A stretch of 64,000 nucleotides of DNA, taken from Cellulomonas denverensis (GTDB lineage Bacteria > Actinomycetota > Actinomycetes > Actinomycetales > Cellulomonadaceae). Under the pieces are notes generated by a model that did no database searches, was not told the DNA's origin, and was given only the letters and a program-made list of their open reading frames with translations. The stretch is from NCBI RefSeq assembly GCF_012396125.1, contig NZ_JAAXOX010000004.1, positions 1-64,000 on the forward strand, in the 5' to 3' direction. Position 1 is the first letter of the stretch, and every line of letters starts with the position of its first letter. Shown in pieces: positions 15,090-23,597 of this stretch. Position numbers and translations under genes: made by a program.

Positions 15090-15970
15090 CCGCGATCGGA
15101 CGGGTGACGCATCTGACGGTGCGCAACTCGACGCTGGCCAACCTGCAGACCAACCTGCAGAAGATGGCCGACCTGCAGGCGCAGGCGTCCTCGGGCAAGA
15201 CGATCAACCGTCCCTCGGACGACCCGGCCGGCGCCTCGGACATGCTCCGGCTGCGCGGCGAGCAGCGGATGCTGGACCAGTACTCCCGCAATGCCGCCGA
15301 CGGGAACTCCTGGCTGTCCACCGTGGACAACGCCCTGACCACCTCGCTGGCCGACATGCGCCGGGTGCGGGTGCTGACCCTGCAGGGCGGTGACGCCGCC
15401 CTCGGCGAGACCTCCCGGATCGCGCTCGCCGAGGAGATCGACGGTCTCAAGGCGGACCTGCTGCGGCAGGCGAACACCACGTACCTGGGCCGCAGCGTCT
15501 TCGCCGGGACCACCGCCGCCCCGGCCTTCGAGGACGACGGCACCTTCCGCGGGGTGACCGGCGGCCAGGTGACCCGCACGGTCGGCGACGGCACCACCGT
15601 CCGGGTGGACTCCACCGGCAGTGCGGTCTTCGGCGACGGGCCGGACTCGGTCTTCGCCCGGCTCGACGCCATCTCCGCCACGCTGCGCGCCGGGGGCGAC
15701 CCGACCGATCAGGTCGACGCCCTGGACGAGCACATCACCGCGATGCTCACCGAGGTCGCCTCGGTGGGTGCGCGCACCAACCAGATCGAGACGGCGCAGA
15801 GCCGGATCACCGACCAGACGCTGACCAGCAAGACGCGGCTGTCGGAGATCGAGGACATCGACCTGGCGCAGATCATCCTGGACCTGCAGACCCAGGAGGT
15901 CGCCTACAAGGGCGCCCTCGGGGCCGCCGCCAAGGTCCTCCAGCCGACTCTCCTGGACTACCTGCGATGA
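15086..15970 (+). CDS. flgL: Flagellar hook-associated protein FlgL (HAP3)
   Basis: This 294-residue protein is the second hook-filament junction protein and is flagellin-like at both ends. The N-terminal helix contains RNSTLANLQTNLQKMADLQA and SSGKTINRPSDDPAGASDML; the C-terminal helix ends IDLAQIILDLQTQEVAYKGA. It overlaps flgK (ATGA) and fliW (ATGA). Length and both termini are typical, and the short variable domain distinguishes it from a second flagellin. Confidence 0.96.
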   Translation: MTAIGRVTHLTVRNSTLANLQTNLQKMADLQAQASSGKTINRPSDDPAGASDMLRLRGEQRMLDQYSRNAADGNSWLSTVDNALTTSLADMRRVRVLTLQGGDAALGETSRIALAEEIDGLKADLLRQANTTYLGRSVFAGTTAAPAFEDDGTFRGVTGGQVTRTVGDGTTVRVDSTGSAVFGDGPDSVFARLDAISATLRAGGDPTDQVDALDEHITAMLTEVASVGARTNQIETAQSRITDQTLTSKTRLSEIEDIDLAQIILDLQTQEVAYKGALGAAAKVLQPTLLDYLR

Positions 15971-16377
15971 CCACGACGCTGATCACCACTCCCCTCGTCC
16001 TGCCGACCGCCGTGCACCTGCGCACCGCGATGCCCGGGCTGGACGGCCACACCGACTTCGAGGTGTCCGCGCTGGACGACGGCGGGTCGCTGTACGCGCT
16101 GCGCTCGGCGCCGGAGGGCCTGCGGCCGGTGCGGCTGTTCGTCGTCGACCCCGAGCCCTACTTCCCGGACTACCACCCGCGGATCGGCGCCGACCTGCAC
16201 GCACTGCTCGGCACCGACCGGCTGCGGGTGCTGGTGGTGGTGCGCCCGGCCCAGGGCACCCAGCCGCCGACCGCCAACCTGCTCGCCCCGCTGCTGGTGG
16301 ACCCCGCCACCGGCGCCGCCGCGCAGACCGTGCTGTCCGAGGACTGGCCGCTGCGCGCGCCCCTCGGCCGCCCCTGA
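15967..16377 (+). CDS. fliW: Flagellar assembly factor FliW
   Basis: This 136-residue FliW-family protein has the DPEPYFPDYHPRIGADLHAL block and the LRVLVVVRPAQGTQPPTANL block that mark the family. FliW binds flagellin and antagonises the translational repressor CsrA in other bacteria. The ATG overlaps the flgL stop. The usual partner csrA, often directly downstream, is absent here; the next gene 26 nt on encodes an EAL-HDOD protein instead. Confidence 0.9.
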   Translation: MTTTLITTPLVLPTAVHLRTAMPGLDGHTDFEVSALDDGGSLYALRSAPEGLRPVRLFVVDPEPYFPDYHPRIGADLHALLGTDRLRVLVVVRPAQGTQPPTANLLAPLLVDPATGAAAQTVLSEDWPLRAPLGRP

Positions 16378-16403
16378 CCCGCGTCCCAGGTCCTGGAGGA
16401 CAG

Positions 16404-17603
16404 ATGACCCTCGCCGGCACCGGCAACGTGACCGTGCTGCGCCAGCCGGTGGTGCAGCACGACCGGAGCGTCTACGGCTATGCGGTCCAGGTGCGGGTGA
16501 CCGGCCCGGACGGGCAGCCGCTGCCCGACCAGGCCGCCGAGTCGCACGCGGACGCCGAGTACGCCGCCCTGGACCTGTCCGGGTTGGCTTCCGACCGGCC
16601 GGTGCTGTTGCGCGCCACCGCCGGGGTGCTGGCCGGCACCACCTCGATCTGGGGTGACCCCGAGCGCCTGGTGCTGGAGATCACCCCCACCCTGGCCCGG
16701 CACCCGGAGATCGACGCGCTCGCCGACCTGGCCCGGTCCCGTGGCTCCCGGCTGGCCCTGGCCGACTACGACGGCTCCGCGCCCCAGGACCGGCTGCTGG
16801 ACCGGGTCGCCCTGGTCAAGATCGACCTGGCCCGGACCGACGACCAGCTCGCCCTGCTGGTCGACCGCGCGCACCACGCCGGCGCCACCGTGATCGCCGA
16901 GCGGGCCGACTCCACCGAGCGGGTCACCCGGGCCGGCGACCTGGGCGCGGACCTGGTGCAGGGACCGCTGTTCCAGCGCGACCAGACGCCGGTGCGGCGC
17001 AGCTTCAGCGCCGGCGAGCTGCAGTGCCTGGAGCTGCTGCGGATCCTGTCCGCGGACCAGGTCGACCAGACCGCGGTGGTCACCACGGTGGCCGCCGATC
17101 CGGAGCTGTCGATGCGGGTGCTGCACCTGGTGAACTCCTCCGCCTTCGGGCTGCGCACCGAGGTGGACTCGGTCCGGCAGGCGGTGGTCCTGGTCGGTCC
17201 CCGGCAGCTGCACGCGCTGGCGATCGCCTCGCTGATCGACGCCCGGCCGAACACCGTCGCCGCGCTGTGGACCGTGCTGACCCGGGCGCTGACCTGCCGG
17301 GCGCTGGCCGGGGACGATGCCGGGTACACCGTCGGGCTGCTGTCCGCGGTGGCCGCCCAGCAGGCGATCGCGCTCACCGATCTGGTCGAGCGCACCGGCG
17401 TCTCCGACCAGCTGTCCGCCGCGCTGCTGCGACACGAGGGGCACCACGGCCGGGCGCTGGCCGCGGTGCTCGCCCACGAGGAGAACGACCCCGAGGCGGT
17501 CGCCGCCACCGGGCTGGAGCCCTGGGACGTGGCGCACGCCTACCTGGCCGCGGTGCCGCAGGCGCTGGCCACGGCGACGTCGCTGGCGTTCGGCGGGAGC
17601 TGA
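16404..17603 (+). CDS. Degenerate EAL-HDOD signalling protein at the end of the flgN operon
   Basis: This 399-residue YuxH-type protein has an N-terminal EAL-like domain (about 1-195) and a C-terminal HDOD domain (about 200-390). The EAL domain is degraded: the EAL motif reads YAVQVR, the metal-binding DDFG motif reads ADYDG, and KID and AERAD remain. It is therefore unlikely to hydrolyse c-di-GMP, though it could bind it. The HDOD fingerprint DPELSMRVLHLVNSSAFG is intact. A GGAGGA site lies 5-6 nt upstream. It is co-directional with fliW and probably co-transcribed, implying a signalling or assembly-control role. A distant paralogue is at 31209-32510. Confidence 0.88.
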   Translation: MTLAGTGNVTVLRQPVVQHDRSVYGYAVQVRVTGPDGQPLPDQAAESHADAEYAALDLSGLASDRPVLLRATAGVLAGTTSIWGDPERLVLEITPTLARHPEIDALADLARSRGSRLALADYDGSAPQDRLLDRVALVKIDLARTDDQLALLVDRAHHAGATVIAERADSTERVTRAGDLGADLVQGPLFQRDQTPVRRSFSAGELQCLELLRILSADQVDQTAVVTTVAADPELSMRVLHLVNSSAFGLRTEVDSVRQAVVLVGPRQLHALAIASLIDARPNTVAALWTVLTRALTCRALAGDDAGYTVGLLSAVAAQQAIALTDLVERTGVSDQLSAALLRHEGHHGRALAAVLAHEENDPEAVAATGLEPWDVAHAYLAAVPQALATATSLAFGGS

Positions 17604-17643
17604 GCGCGGGAGCTGAGCGCGGGAACTGAGCGCGGGAACTGGG
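17593..17643 (+). repeat. 13-bp tandem repeat over the EAL-HDOD stop codon
   Basis: The unit CTGAGCGCGGGAR is repeated about four times, with one A/G difference between copies. The first copies include the last codons and TGA of the EAL-HDOD gene. Slippage here could alter the C terminus. No function is evident. Confidence 0.6.
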
Positions 17644-17707
17644 TGGACCTCCCCGCACCGCGCCACCTACGCACAGCCGGCACCGGAACTGGCCCTAGGC
17701 TGACCCC

Positions 17708-17947
17708 GTGCCGTCCTTCCTGCAGCTCGCGCTGCGCCCCGAACGCCGCCGCCCCAGCCCCGAACCGGTGCCGGTGAGCCTGCGTCCGGTGTTCCGGGTC
17801 GGCATCGCGGTCTGGCTGGTCGCGCTGGTGGTCGCCCTGGTGCTCTGGCTGACCGGCACCACCGGGCCGCACGGCGCCTGGACCTGCGGCGTCGGCGCGC
17901 TGCTCGGCGTGGCCGGACTGCTCTGGGCCCGCAAGCCCGGGCGCTGA
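17708..17947 (+). CDS. DUF2530 small membrane protein
   Basis: This 79-residue protein has two predicted membrane helices (about residues 32-50 and 56-73), preceded by a Pro/Arg-rich cytoplasmic start containing PVPVSLRPVF. Helix pair, size and the short basic tail WARKPGR fit the actinobacterial DUF2530 family, whose function is unknown. The start is GTG. It converges on the GT2 gene, ending 3 nt before that gene's stop. Confidence 0.75.
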   Translation: MPSFLQLALRPERRRPSPEPVPVSLRPVFRVGIAVWLVALVVALVLWLTGTTGPHGAWTCGVGALLGVAGLLWARKPGR

Positions 17948-17949
17948 GC

Positions 17950-19197
17950 TCAGCCCCAACCGCCCAGATACGCCTCCAGGTCGGGTTCGCCGTCCAGCGC
18001 CTCGACCTGATCGGTGACCCGATCCGCCCGGCCGAACAGGTCGTCGCGACCCCAGCGCCGAGCACGGGCGAGGGCCCGGCGGGCGCGGATCCGCAGCAGT
18101 CGCCGGCCCTGCGGGTCGTGCAGGGCGACCTGGCCGAGCTGTTCGGCGTCCAGCTGGGCCACGGCGTCCGCGACCGCGGTGCCGCGGGCACGCAGCGGGC
18201 GGTCGAGCCGGATCTCCACCCGCACCCGGTCGAAGGCGGGCCCGTCCAGGGCGTCGGTGGCGACCGCACCGGGCAGACCGGCGCACACCGAGTCCAGGGC
18301 GAGGAAGCGCTGCGCCGGACTCGCCCCCTCCGGTGGCAGCACCGCGAGGTCGGCATGGGCGGTGGGCAGTCCGTGGCCGCGGGAGCCCGGCACCGGGATC
18401 AGGTCGGCCAGCCGCAGCGCCTCGGCGTTCTTGGCGGCCAGGGTGGAGCCGTCGCCGCGGTCGGACCACTCCGGCCCGTCGTGCCAGGCGACCGCGGCGG
18501 GCACATGTGCCAGCACCGCCCCGGCCAGCCAGGCGCGGTAGGCCCACTCCCAGTCCTCGCCGCCGTAGGACGTGAAGGACTCGGCGAAGCCGCCGGTGGC
18601 GTCGAACAGCTCGCGACTGCAGGCGGTGACCGCGCCGATCACGTGCCGGTAGGACCGGTCGTCGGCGTCCAGCAGGTCACGGCTGCGCCGGTAGGCCGCC
18701 ACCAGCCACTCCGGTTCGGGCAGCTCCCGGGCCGGACCGAGTCGCTCCACCGGTGCGCCGGGCGGCGTGCCGGTGAGGTCGGCGTGCCGGCGGCGGCCGA
18801 CGGTCAGCACGTCCGGGGCCAGCGCCGGCAGCCGGGTGAGCGCGCGCAGGTAGCCCGGCTCGGGTGCGGTGTCGGCGTCCAGGAACACCAGCACATCACC
18901 GGTGGCGGCCCGGGCGCCGAGGTTCCGCGCGGCGGCCAACCGGAACCCGCGGTCCTCCTGGCGGAACAGTCGGACGCCGGCAGGCACCACCGGCGGGCGC
19001 GGGGAACCGTCGTCCACCACCAGGACCTCGGTCCGCTCGGCGGGATGGTCCTGGCGGGCCAGCGCCCGCAGGGTCCGGTCGAGCTGGGCGGGCTGGTCGT
19101 AGTGCGCCACGATCACCGACACCCGGGGCGGGCGGTCGGGCCATCGCCCGTCCAGCAGGTCCCAGCGGTTGCCGGGCAACGCGGTGCCCCGGCTCAT
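17950..19197 (-). CDS. GT2 family glycosyltransferase with galactosyltransferase-type C-terminal motif
   Basis: This 415-residue protein has a GT-A fold N terminus: VSVIVAHYDQPAQLDRTLRA, then VVDDGS and the metal-binding triad VFLDADT. A GGED motif (SYGGEDWEWAYRAW, about residue 210) marks the Glyco_transf_7C/GGED acceptor region. The last 130 residues are a charged, Arg-rich extension with no recognised domain. No membrane helix is present, so it acts in the cytoplasm. It overlaps the upstream GT gene by 4 nt (ATGA). Donor and acceptor are unknown. Confidence 0.88.
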   Translation of the reverse strand: MSRGTALPGNRWDLLDGRWPDRPPRVSVIVAHYDQPAQLDRTLRALARQDHPAERTEVLVVDDGSPRPPVVPAGVRLFRQEDRGFRLAAARNLGARAATGDVLVFLDADTAPEPGYLRALTRLPALAPDVLTVGRRRHADLTGTPPGAPVERLGPARELPEPEWLVAAYRRSRDLLDADDRSYRHVIGAVTACSRELFDATGGFAESFTSYGGEDWEWAYRAWLAGAVLAHVPAAVAWHDGPEWSDRGDGSTLAAKNAEALRLADLIPVPGSRGHGLPTAHADLAVLPPEGASPAQRFLALDSVCAGLPGAVATDALDGPAFDRVRVEIRLDRPLRARGTAVADAVAQLDAEQLGQVALHDPQGRRLLRIRARRALARARRWGRDDLFGRADRVTDQVEALDGEPDLEAYLGGWG

Positions 19198-20225
19198 CCC
19201 CGCCACCAGTCCAGGTACGCGGCGGCCACGTCGTCCAGGGTGGGGCCCAGCCCGGTGCCCGGCGGCAGTACGGTCAGCGCCGGATCCTGGTGTGCGGTGG
19301 CCAGGGCGCCGGCCAGCCCATTCTCCGGGCACAGCTGCAGGGTGCCGGGACGCAGGGCGGCCATCTCCCGGGCGTAGCGCGAATCGGCGACCAGCGGCCG
19401 CCGGCCCTGCTCCCCCCAGTCCAGCAGCGTGCGGGAGGCGGACAGGTGCCGGTGGGCGGCCACCGGGATGCCGGGGGCGCGCAGGGCGTCGGCGTACTCC
19501 CGGTCGGGGAGCCCGCCGGTGATCCGGAACCGGACCCCGAGCTCGTCGGCCAGGGCGGTCAGCCGGCCGACCTCGTCCTGGTGCCCGGGTGAGGGCGCCC
19601 CGGCGGCGACCACGGTGCCGGCCGGCGTCCCCAGCTGCTCGGTGGCGGCGGCCACCGCCCGGATCACCTCCTCGTGCCCCTTGCCCGGGTAGACCCAGCC
19701 CGCGACCAGCGCCGTCACCCCGGGAGTCGGGGCGGCCACCACCCGCGGCACCGGACCGGGGGTCGCGCCCAGGGGGATCACGCGGACCCGCGCGGCATCG
19801 GCCACCACCCGGTGCTCGGCCAGCAGCGCCGCCTCGTGCCCGCTGTTTACCGCGACCCCGGCCACCGCCTGGCACACCCGGGTGTAGGCGGCGCCGCGGC
19901 GGAGCAGATTGCGCGGGCCGTCGGACTCCTGCGGGACGTCGTGTAGGGTGACGGTCAGCCGGGTCACCCCGGCGATCCGCGCCACCAGCTCCGCCGCCTC
20001 GGCCGGGGAGGCGGCCAGCATCCGGTCCGTGACGTGCAGGTGGCAGCGCCGGTGGCCGGCCGCCGCCCGGACCAGGTCCGCCGGGTCGGGCTCGGTGACC
20101 AGCGGGATGCCGGGCTCCCGGCGGCGGAGCGCACCGGCCAGGTCGCGGGCGTAGCGGGCGACCCCGTGCCGTGGCTCACCGGTCAGCAGCAGGGCGGGAA
20201 GATCGGGGCTGGTCATCGCGGTCAT
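19194..20225 (-). CDS. GT4-like glycosyltransferase
   Basis: About 343 residues with a GT-B layout: an N-terminal GEPRHGVARYARDLAGAL segment, TVTLHDVP and the C-terminal phosphate-binding strand VAGWVYPGKGHEEVI. The E-x7-E motif of classical GT4 enzymes is not clear; the equivalent region reads HLSASRTLLDWGEQGRRPLV. The acceptor or donor preference may therefore differ. Starts at 20225 or 20216 are both possible and neither has a clear ribosome-binding site. It is translationally coupled to the following GT2 gene. Confidence 0.8.
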   Translation of the reverse strand: MTAMTSPDLPALLLTGEPRHGVARYARDLAGALRRREPGIPLVTEPDPADLVRAAAGHRRCHLHVTDRMLAASPAEAAELVARIAGVTRLTVTLHDVPQESDGPRNLLRRGAAYTRVCQAVAGVAVNSGHEAALLAEHRVVADAARVRVIPLGATPGPVPRVVAAPTPGVTALVAGWVYPGKGHEEVIRAVAAATEQLGTPAGTVVAAGAPSPGHQDEVGRLTALADELGVRFRITGGLPDREYADALRAPGIPVAAHRHLSASRTLLDWGEQGRRPLVADSRYAREMAALRPGTLQLCPENGLAGALATAHQDPALTVLPPGTGLGPTLDDVAAAYLDWWRG

Positions 20226-20338
20226 GGTCGTGGAGTCGCGGGGGGTCGGCAACCGCGCGACACTGCGAACACCGCTTGACGTGGCACGGCTCGTGACCAG
20301 GGCCGTCGATCACGCGCGGGCTCGAGTGAAGGACCTGG

Positions 20339-21478
20339 ATGACCCCCCTGTCCCCGGTCGCGACCGGCCCCGGCCGCGCCGTGACCCCCTCGGCGACCCG
20401 CCCGGTGCGGGTGGTGTCGGTTCCCGCGGGGCACCCCTACGTCGCCCGGGTGACCGATCACCCGGAGGTCGTGGTGCTGTCCGACCCGCCGCCGCCGGGC
20501 GCCGCGCCCGGACAGTGGTGGCCGCCGGTGGTGCTCGACCCGCGCTGGATCACCGAGCACGCCGCCGAGGCGGACCTGCTGCACGTGCACTTCGGCACCG
20601 AGTCGTTCAGCCCCGAGCACCTGGCCGCCACCCTGGATGCCGCGCACGCGGTCGGCTGGCCGGTGGTGCTGACCGTGCACGACCTGCAGCACCCGCAGCT
20701 GACCGACCAGCGGGGGTACGCCGCGCAGCTCGACGTGCTGGTGCCGCGGGCGGATGCCGTGCTCACCCTGACCCCGGGCGCGGCGGCGGAGATCGCCCGG
20801 CGCTGGGACCGGGACGCCGTGGTCCTCCCCCACCCGCGACTGCTCGCCGGTGCCCCGCCGCAGGTGCCGCCGGCCACCGGTGCCCGAGTGGTGGGCCTGT
20901 ACCTGAAGGACCTGCGGCCGAATGTCGACGGCCCCGCCGCCACCGCCGCCCTGCTCGCCGCGCTGAGCGACCCGGCCCTGCAGGGGTTGCCGGTCCGGGC
21001 GGAGGTCCGGCTGCACCACCAGGTGCGCGACCGCCGGGCCCGGGACGCGGTCCGGGCGCTGTGCGCGTGCTCCCCGCAGCTGGACCTGATCGAGCACGAC
21101 CGGCTGGACGACGACCAGCTGGCCCGCAGCCTGGCCGCCCTGGACGCCTGCATGCTGCCCTACCGCCACGGCACCCACTCCGGCTGGCTGGAACTGTGCT
21201 GGGACCTGGGCGTCCCGGTGGCCGCACCCGAGGTCGGCCACTACCGCGACCAGCACCGGGACGGATCGGTCGCCTCCTTCGCCCGGGACCGGTCCGGTGC
21301 CGGATTGGCCGGGGCGTTGCACGCCCTGCTCACCGGCCCCGGCGCCACCCGGCCCGGCAGCCCGGAACGCGCCGCCCTGGTCGAGCGCCGGCACGCCCAG
21401 CGGCTGGCCGGGGACCGGGACACCGCGCAGCGGCACCGCGACCTGTACCGCACCCTGCTCGCCGGGCGGATCCGATGA
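20339..21478 (+). CDS. GT-B glycosyltransferase (GT4-like)
   Basis: This 379-residue protein has Rossmann-type features: LLHVHFGTESF, VVLTVHDLQHP and a C-terminal domain starting near VVGLYLKDLRPNVDG. CMLPYRHGTHSGWLELCWDL stands in for the usual E-x7-E region. There is no signal or membrane segment. It is the first gene of a four-gene plus-strand run, overlapping the next GT gene by ATGA. It is divergent from the GT4-like gene that starts at 20225. Confidence 0.8.
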   Translation: MTPLSPVATGPGRAVTPSATRPVRVVSVPAGHPYVARVTDHPEVVVLSDPPPPGAAPGQWWPPVVLDPRWITEHAAEADLLHVHFGTESFSPEHLAATLDAAHAVGWPVVLTVHDLQHPQLTDQRGYAAQLDVLVPRADAVLTLTPGAAAEIARRWDRDAVVLPHPRLLAGAPPQVPPATGARVVGLYLKDLRPNVDGPAATAALLAALSDPALQGLPVRAEVRLHHQVRDRRARDAVRALCACSPQLDLIEHDRLDDDQLARSLAALDACMLPYRHGTHSGWLELCWDLGVPVAAPEVGHYRDQHRDGSVASFARDRSGAGLAGALHALLTGPGATRPGSPERAALVERRHAQRLAGDRDTAQRHRDLYRTLLAGRIR

Positions 21479-22587
21479 CCGCCCCGCTGCGCATCTGCGT
21501 GATCGCCCCGCTCCGGTTCCCGATCCGCCGCCCGCACGCCGGTGGGCTGGAGTCCGCGGTGTGGAACGAGGTCCGCGAGCTGCGCGCCCGCGGCCACCGG
21601 GTCTCGCTGATCGCGGTGGCCGGGTCGGACTTCCTGGACGACGGGCCGCCGGAGTTCGTGCTGCCCGCCCTGGCCTGGCCGGAGGGGATGCGGCCGACCG
21701 ACTCGACCTACCCGCCGGACTACCTGACCCGCTCGGTGCCCGCCCTGGACCGGGCGCTCGACCTGGTGCGCGAGCACGCCGACCGGTTCGACGTGATCGC
21801 CAACCACTGCCTGCACGGACTGCCGCTGCGCCGGTCCGCGGAGCTCGGGGTGCCGATGGTCTGCACCCTGCACACCCCGCTGGAGCCGGAACTGGTGGAC
21901 GCGGTGGCCCGGGCCGGTGCGGTGCGCTTCCTGGCGGTGAGCGAGCACACCCGCGACCAGTGGCGGGCCGCCGGGGTGGACGCCACCGTGCTGCCCAACG
22001 GGATCGCCGCGCAGGCCTGGCCGCTCGGCCCCGGCGGTGACGGCCTGGTGTGGTCCGGGCGGATCGTGCCGGAGAAGGCGCCGCACCTGGCGATCGCGGT
22101 GGCCCGGTCGCTCGGGATGCCGCTGACCCTGGCCGGCCGGATCGGTGACCGGGAGTACGCCGAGCAGGTGGTGCTGCCGCGGGTCGGCGGGCAGGTGCGC
22201 TACGCCGGGTTGCTGGATCAGCCCGCGCTGGCCGAACTGATCGGCGCCAGTGCCTGTTCCCTGAGCACCCCGGCGTGGGCGGAACCCTTCGGCCTGGTCG
22301 GCCCGGAGGCGCTGATGTGCGGCACCCCGGTCGCGGCCTTCGGCACCGGTGGGATCACCGAGATCGCCCGGCGCTCGGCCGGGATGATCGCGGTGCCCCC
22401 CGGGGACGTGGCCGCCCTGGCCGAGGCCGCCGGGCACCTGGTCGCGCACACCCGCCCGGCCGACCGGGCCCGGATCCGGTCCGCCGCGCTCGCCACCTGG
22501 TCGCTGGACGCCCGGACCGACGCCCTGGAACGGATCTTCACCGAGTTGATCACCGGCCCCCGCCCCACCGTGGAGCTGAGTGCATGA
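21475..22587 (+). CDS. GT4 glycosyltransferase
   Basis: This 370-residue canonical GT4 enzyme has the N-terminal PHAGGLESAVWNEVRELRAR, VVWSGR-type phosphate-binding loop (LVWSGRIVPEKAPHLAIAV) and the E-x7-E donor motif AEPFGLVGPEALMCGTPVAA. Retaining transfer from a nucleotide sugar in the cytoplasm is expected. It overlaps its neighbours by ATGA on both sides, so the four plus-strand GT genes form one translational unit. The acceptor is not predictable. Confidence 0.9.
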   Translation: MTAPLRICVIAPLRFPIRRPHAGGLESAVWNEVRELRARGHRVSLIAVAGSDFLDDGPPEFVLPALAWPEGMRPTDSTYPPDYLTRSVPALDRALDLVREHADRFDVIANHCLHGLPLRRSAELGVPMVCTLHTPLEPELVDAVARAGAVRFLAVSEHTRDQWRAAGVDATVLPNGIAAQAWPLGPGGDGLVWSGRIVPEKAPHLAIAVARSLGMPLTLAGRIGDREYAEQVVLPRVGGQVRYAGLLDQPALAELIGASACSLSTPAWAEPFGLVGPEALMCGTPVAAFGTGGITEIARRSAGMIAVPPGDVAALAEAAGHLVAHTRPADRARIRSAALATWSLDARTDALERIFTELITGPRPTVELSA

Positions 22588-23597
22588 CCCGGCCCGTGAT
22601 CGGCTGGTACGTGCACCACCACGGTTCCGGCCACCTCGGCCGCTGGCGGGCCGCCGCCCGGCACCTGGACGCCGACCTGGTCTGCTTCAGCTCGCTGCCC
22701 GCCCCGGCACACCTGCCCGCACACTGCACCTGGATCCGGCTCGACCGGGACGACGACCGGCTGCCGGGCGGCGGCGACCCCGCCGGGGCCGATCCGACCG
22801 CGGGCGGCCTGCTGCACTGGGCGCCGCTGGGCCACCCCGGGCACGCCGGACGGCTGGCCCGGATCGCCGCCGCGGTCACCGAGTACGGCATCCGCACCCT
22901 GGTGGTGGACGTCTCGGTCGAGGTCACCCTGTTCGCCCGGCTGCTCGGGGTGGCGCCGGTGCTGATCGCCCAGCCCGGCCGCCGGGACGACGCTCCGCAC
23001 GACCTCGGCCTACGGGCCGCCGCCCGGGTGATCGCGCCCTGGCCGGCCGGCCTGGTCCCCGCCCCGCACCTGGACCCGGTCCGGGAGAAGGTGGTGCACG
23101 TCGGCGGGATCAGCCGCTTCGAGGGCCGTCCGGTGCCGGAGACCGACCGGGACGGGGTGCTGCTGCTCGGCGGCCTGGGCGGCACCGAGGTCACCGGCGA
23201 GCAGATCGCGGCCGCCGGCGCCGCCACCCCGGACCGGGAGTGGACGGTGCTCGGCTCGCCGGCCTGGGTGGAGGATCCCTGGCCGGAGCTGGTCCGGGCC
23301 GAGACGGTGGTCGCCTTCGCCGGGCAGAACTCGGTGGCCGACCTGGCCGTCGCCGGTGCCCGGGCGGTGGTGGTCCCGCAGGACCGCCCGTTCGAGGAGC
23401 AGGTCACCACGGCCCGGGCGCTCGCGGTGGCCGGGCTGGCGGTGGTGACCCCGCACTGGCCGGAGCCGTCCCGGTGGCCCGCGCTACTGGACCGCGCCGC
23501 CGAGCTGGACCCGGACTGGTCCCAGTGGCGGACCGCGGGTGCGGCCGCCCGGGCCGCCGAGGTGATCGCCGACACCGCCCGGAGGCCGGGATGCTGA
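22584..23597 (+). CDS. MurG/UGT-like GT-B glycosyltransferase
   Basis: This 337-residue protein starts with VIGWYVHHHGSGHLGRWRAA, a GxGH loop like that of MurG and other GT28/GT1 enzymes. The C-terminal FAGQNSVADLAVAGARAVVV and PQDRPFEEQ match the donor-binding region of that fold. It may add a sugar to a lipid or protein acceptor. It overlaps the preceding GT4 gene by 4 nt and the following GT2 gene by 7 nt. Confidence 0.8.
   Translation: MTRPVIGWYVHHHGSGHLGRWRAAARHLDADLVCFSSLPAPAHLPAHCTWIRLDRDDDRLPGGGDPAGADPTAGGLLHWAPLGHPGHAGRLARIAAAVTEYGIRTLVVDVSVEVTLFARLLGVAPVLIAQPGRRDDAPHDLGLRAAARVIAPWPAGLVPAPHLDPVREKVVHVGGISRFEGRPVPETDRDGVLLLGGLGGTEVTGEQIAAAGAATPDREWTVLGSPAWVEDPWPELVRAETVVAFAGQNSVADLAVAGARAVVVPQDRPFEEQVTTARALAVAGLAVVTPHWPEPSRWPALLDRAAELDPDWSQWRTAGAAARAAEVIADTARRPGC

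Noticed and set aside
16378-16403. A csrA gene between fliW and the EAL-HDOD gene.
   Set aside because: The gap is only 26 nt and no CsrA-like reading frame overlaps it.
17604-17707. A second small gene or tRNA between the EAL-HDOD and DUF2530 genes.
   Set aside because: Apart from the tandem repeat, no start with ribosome-binding site or cloverleaf is visible.
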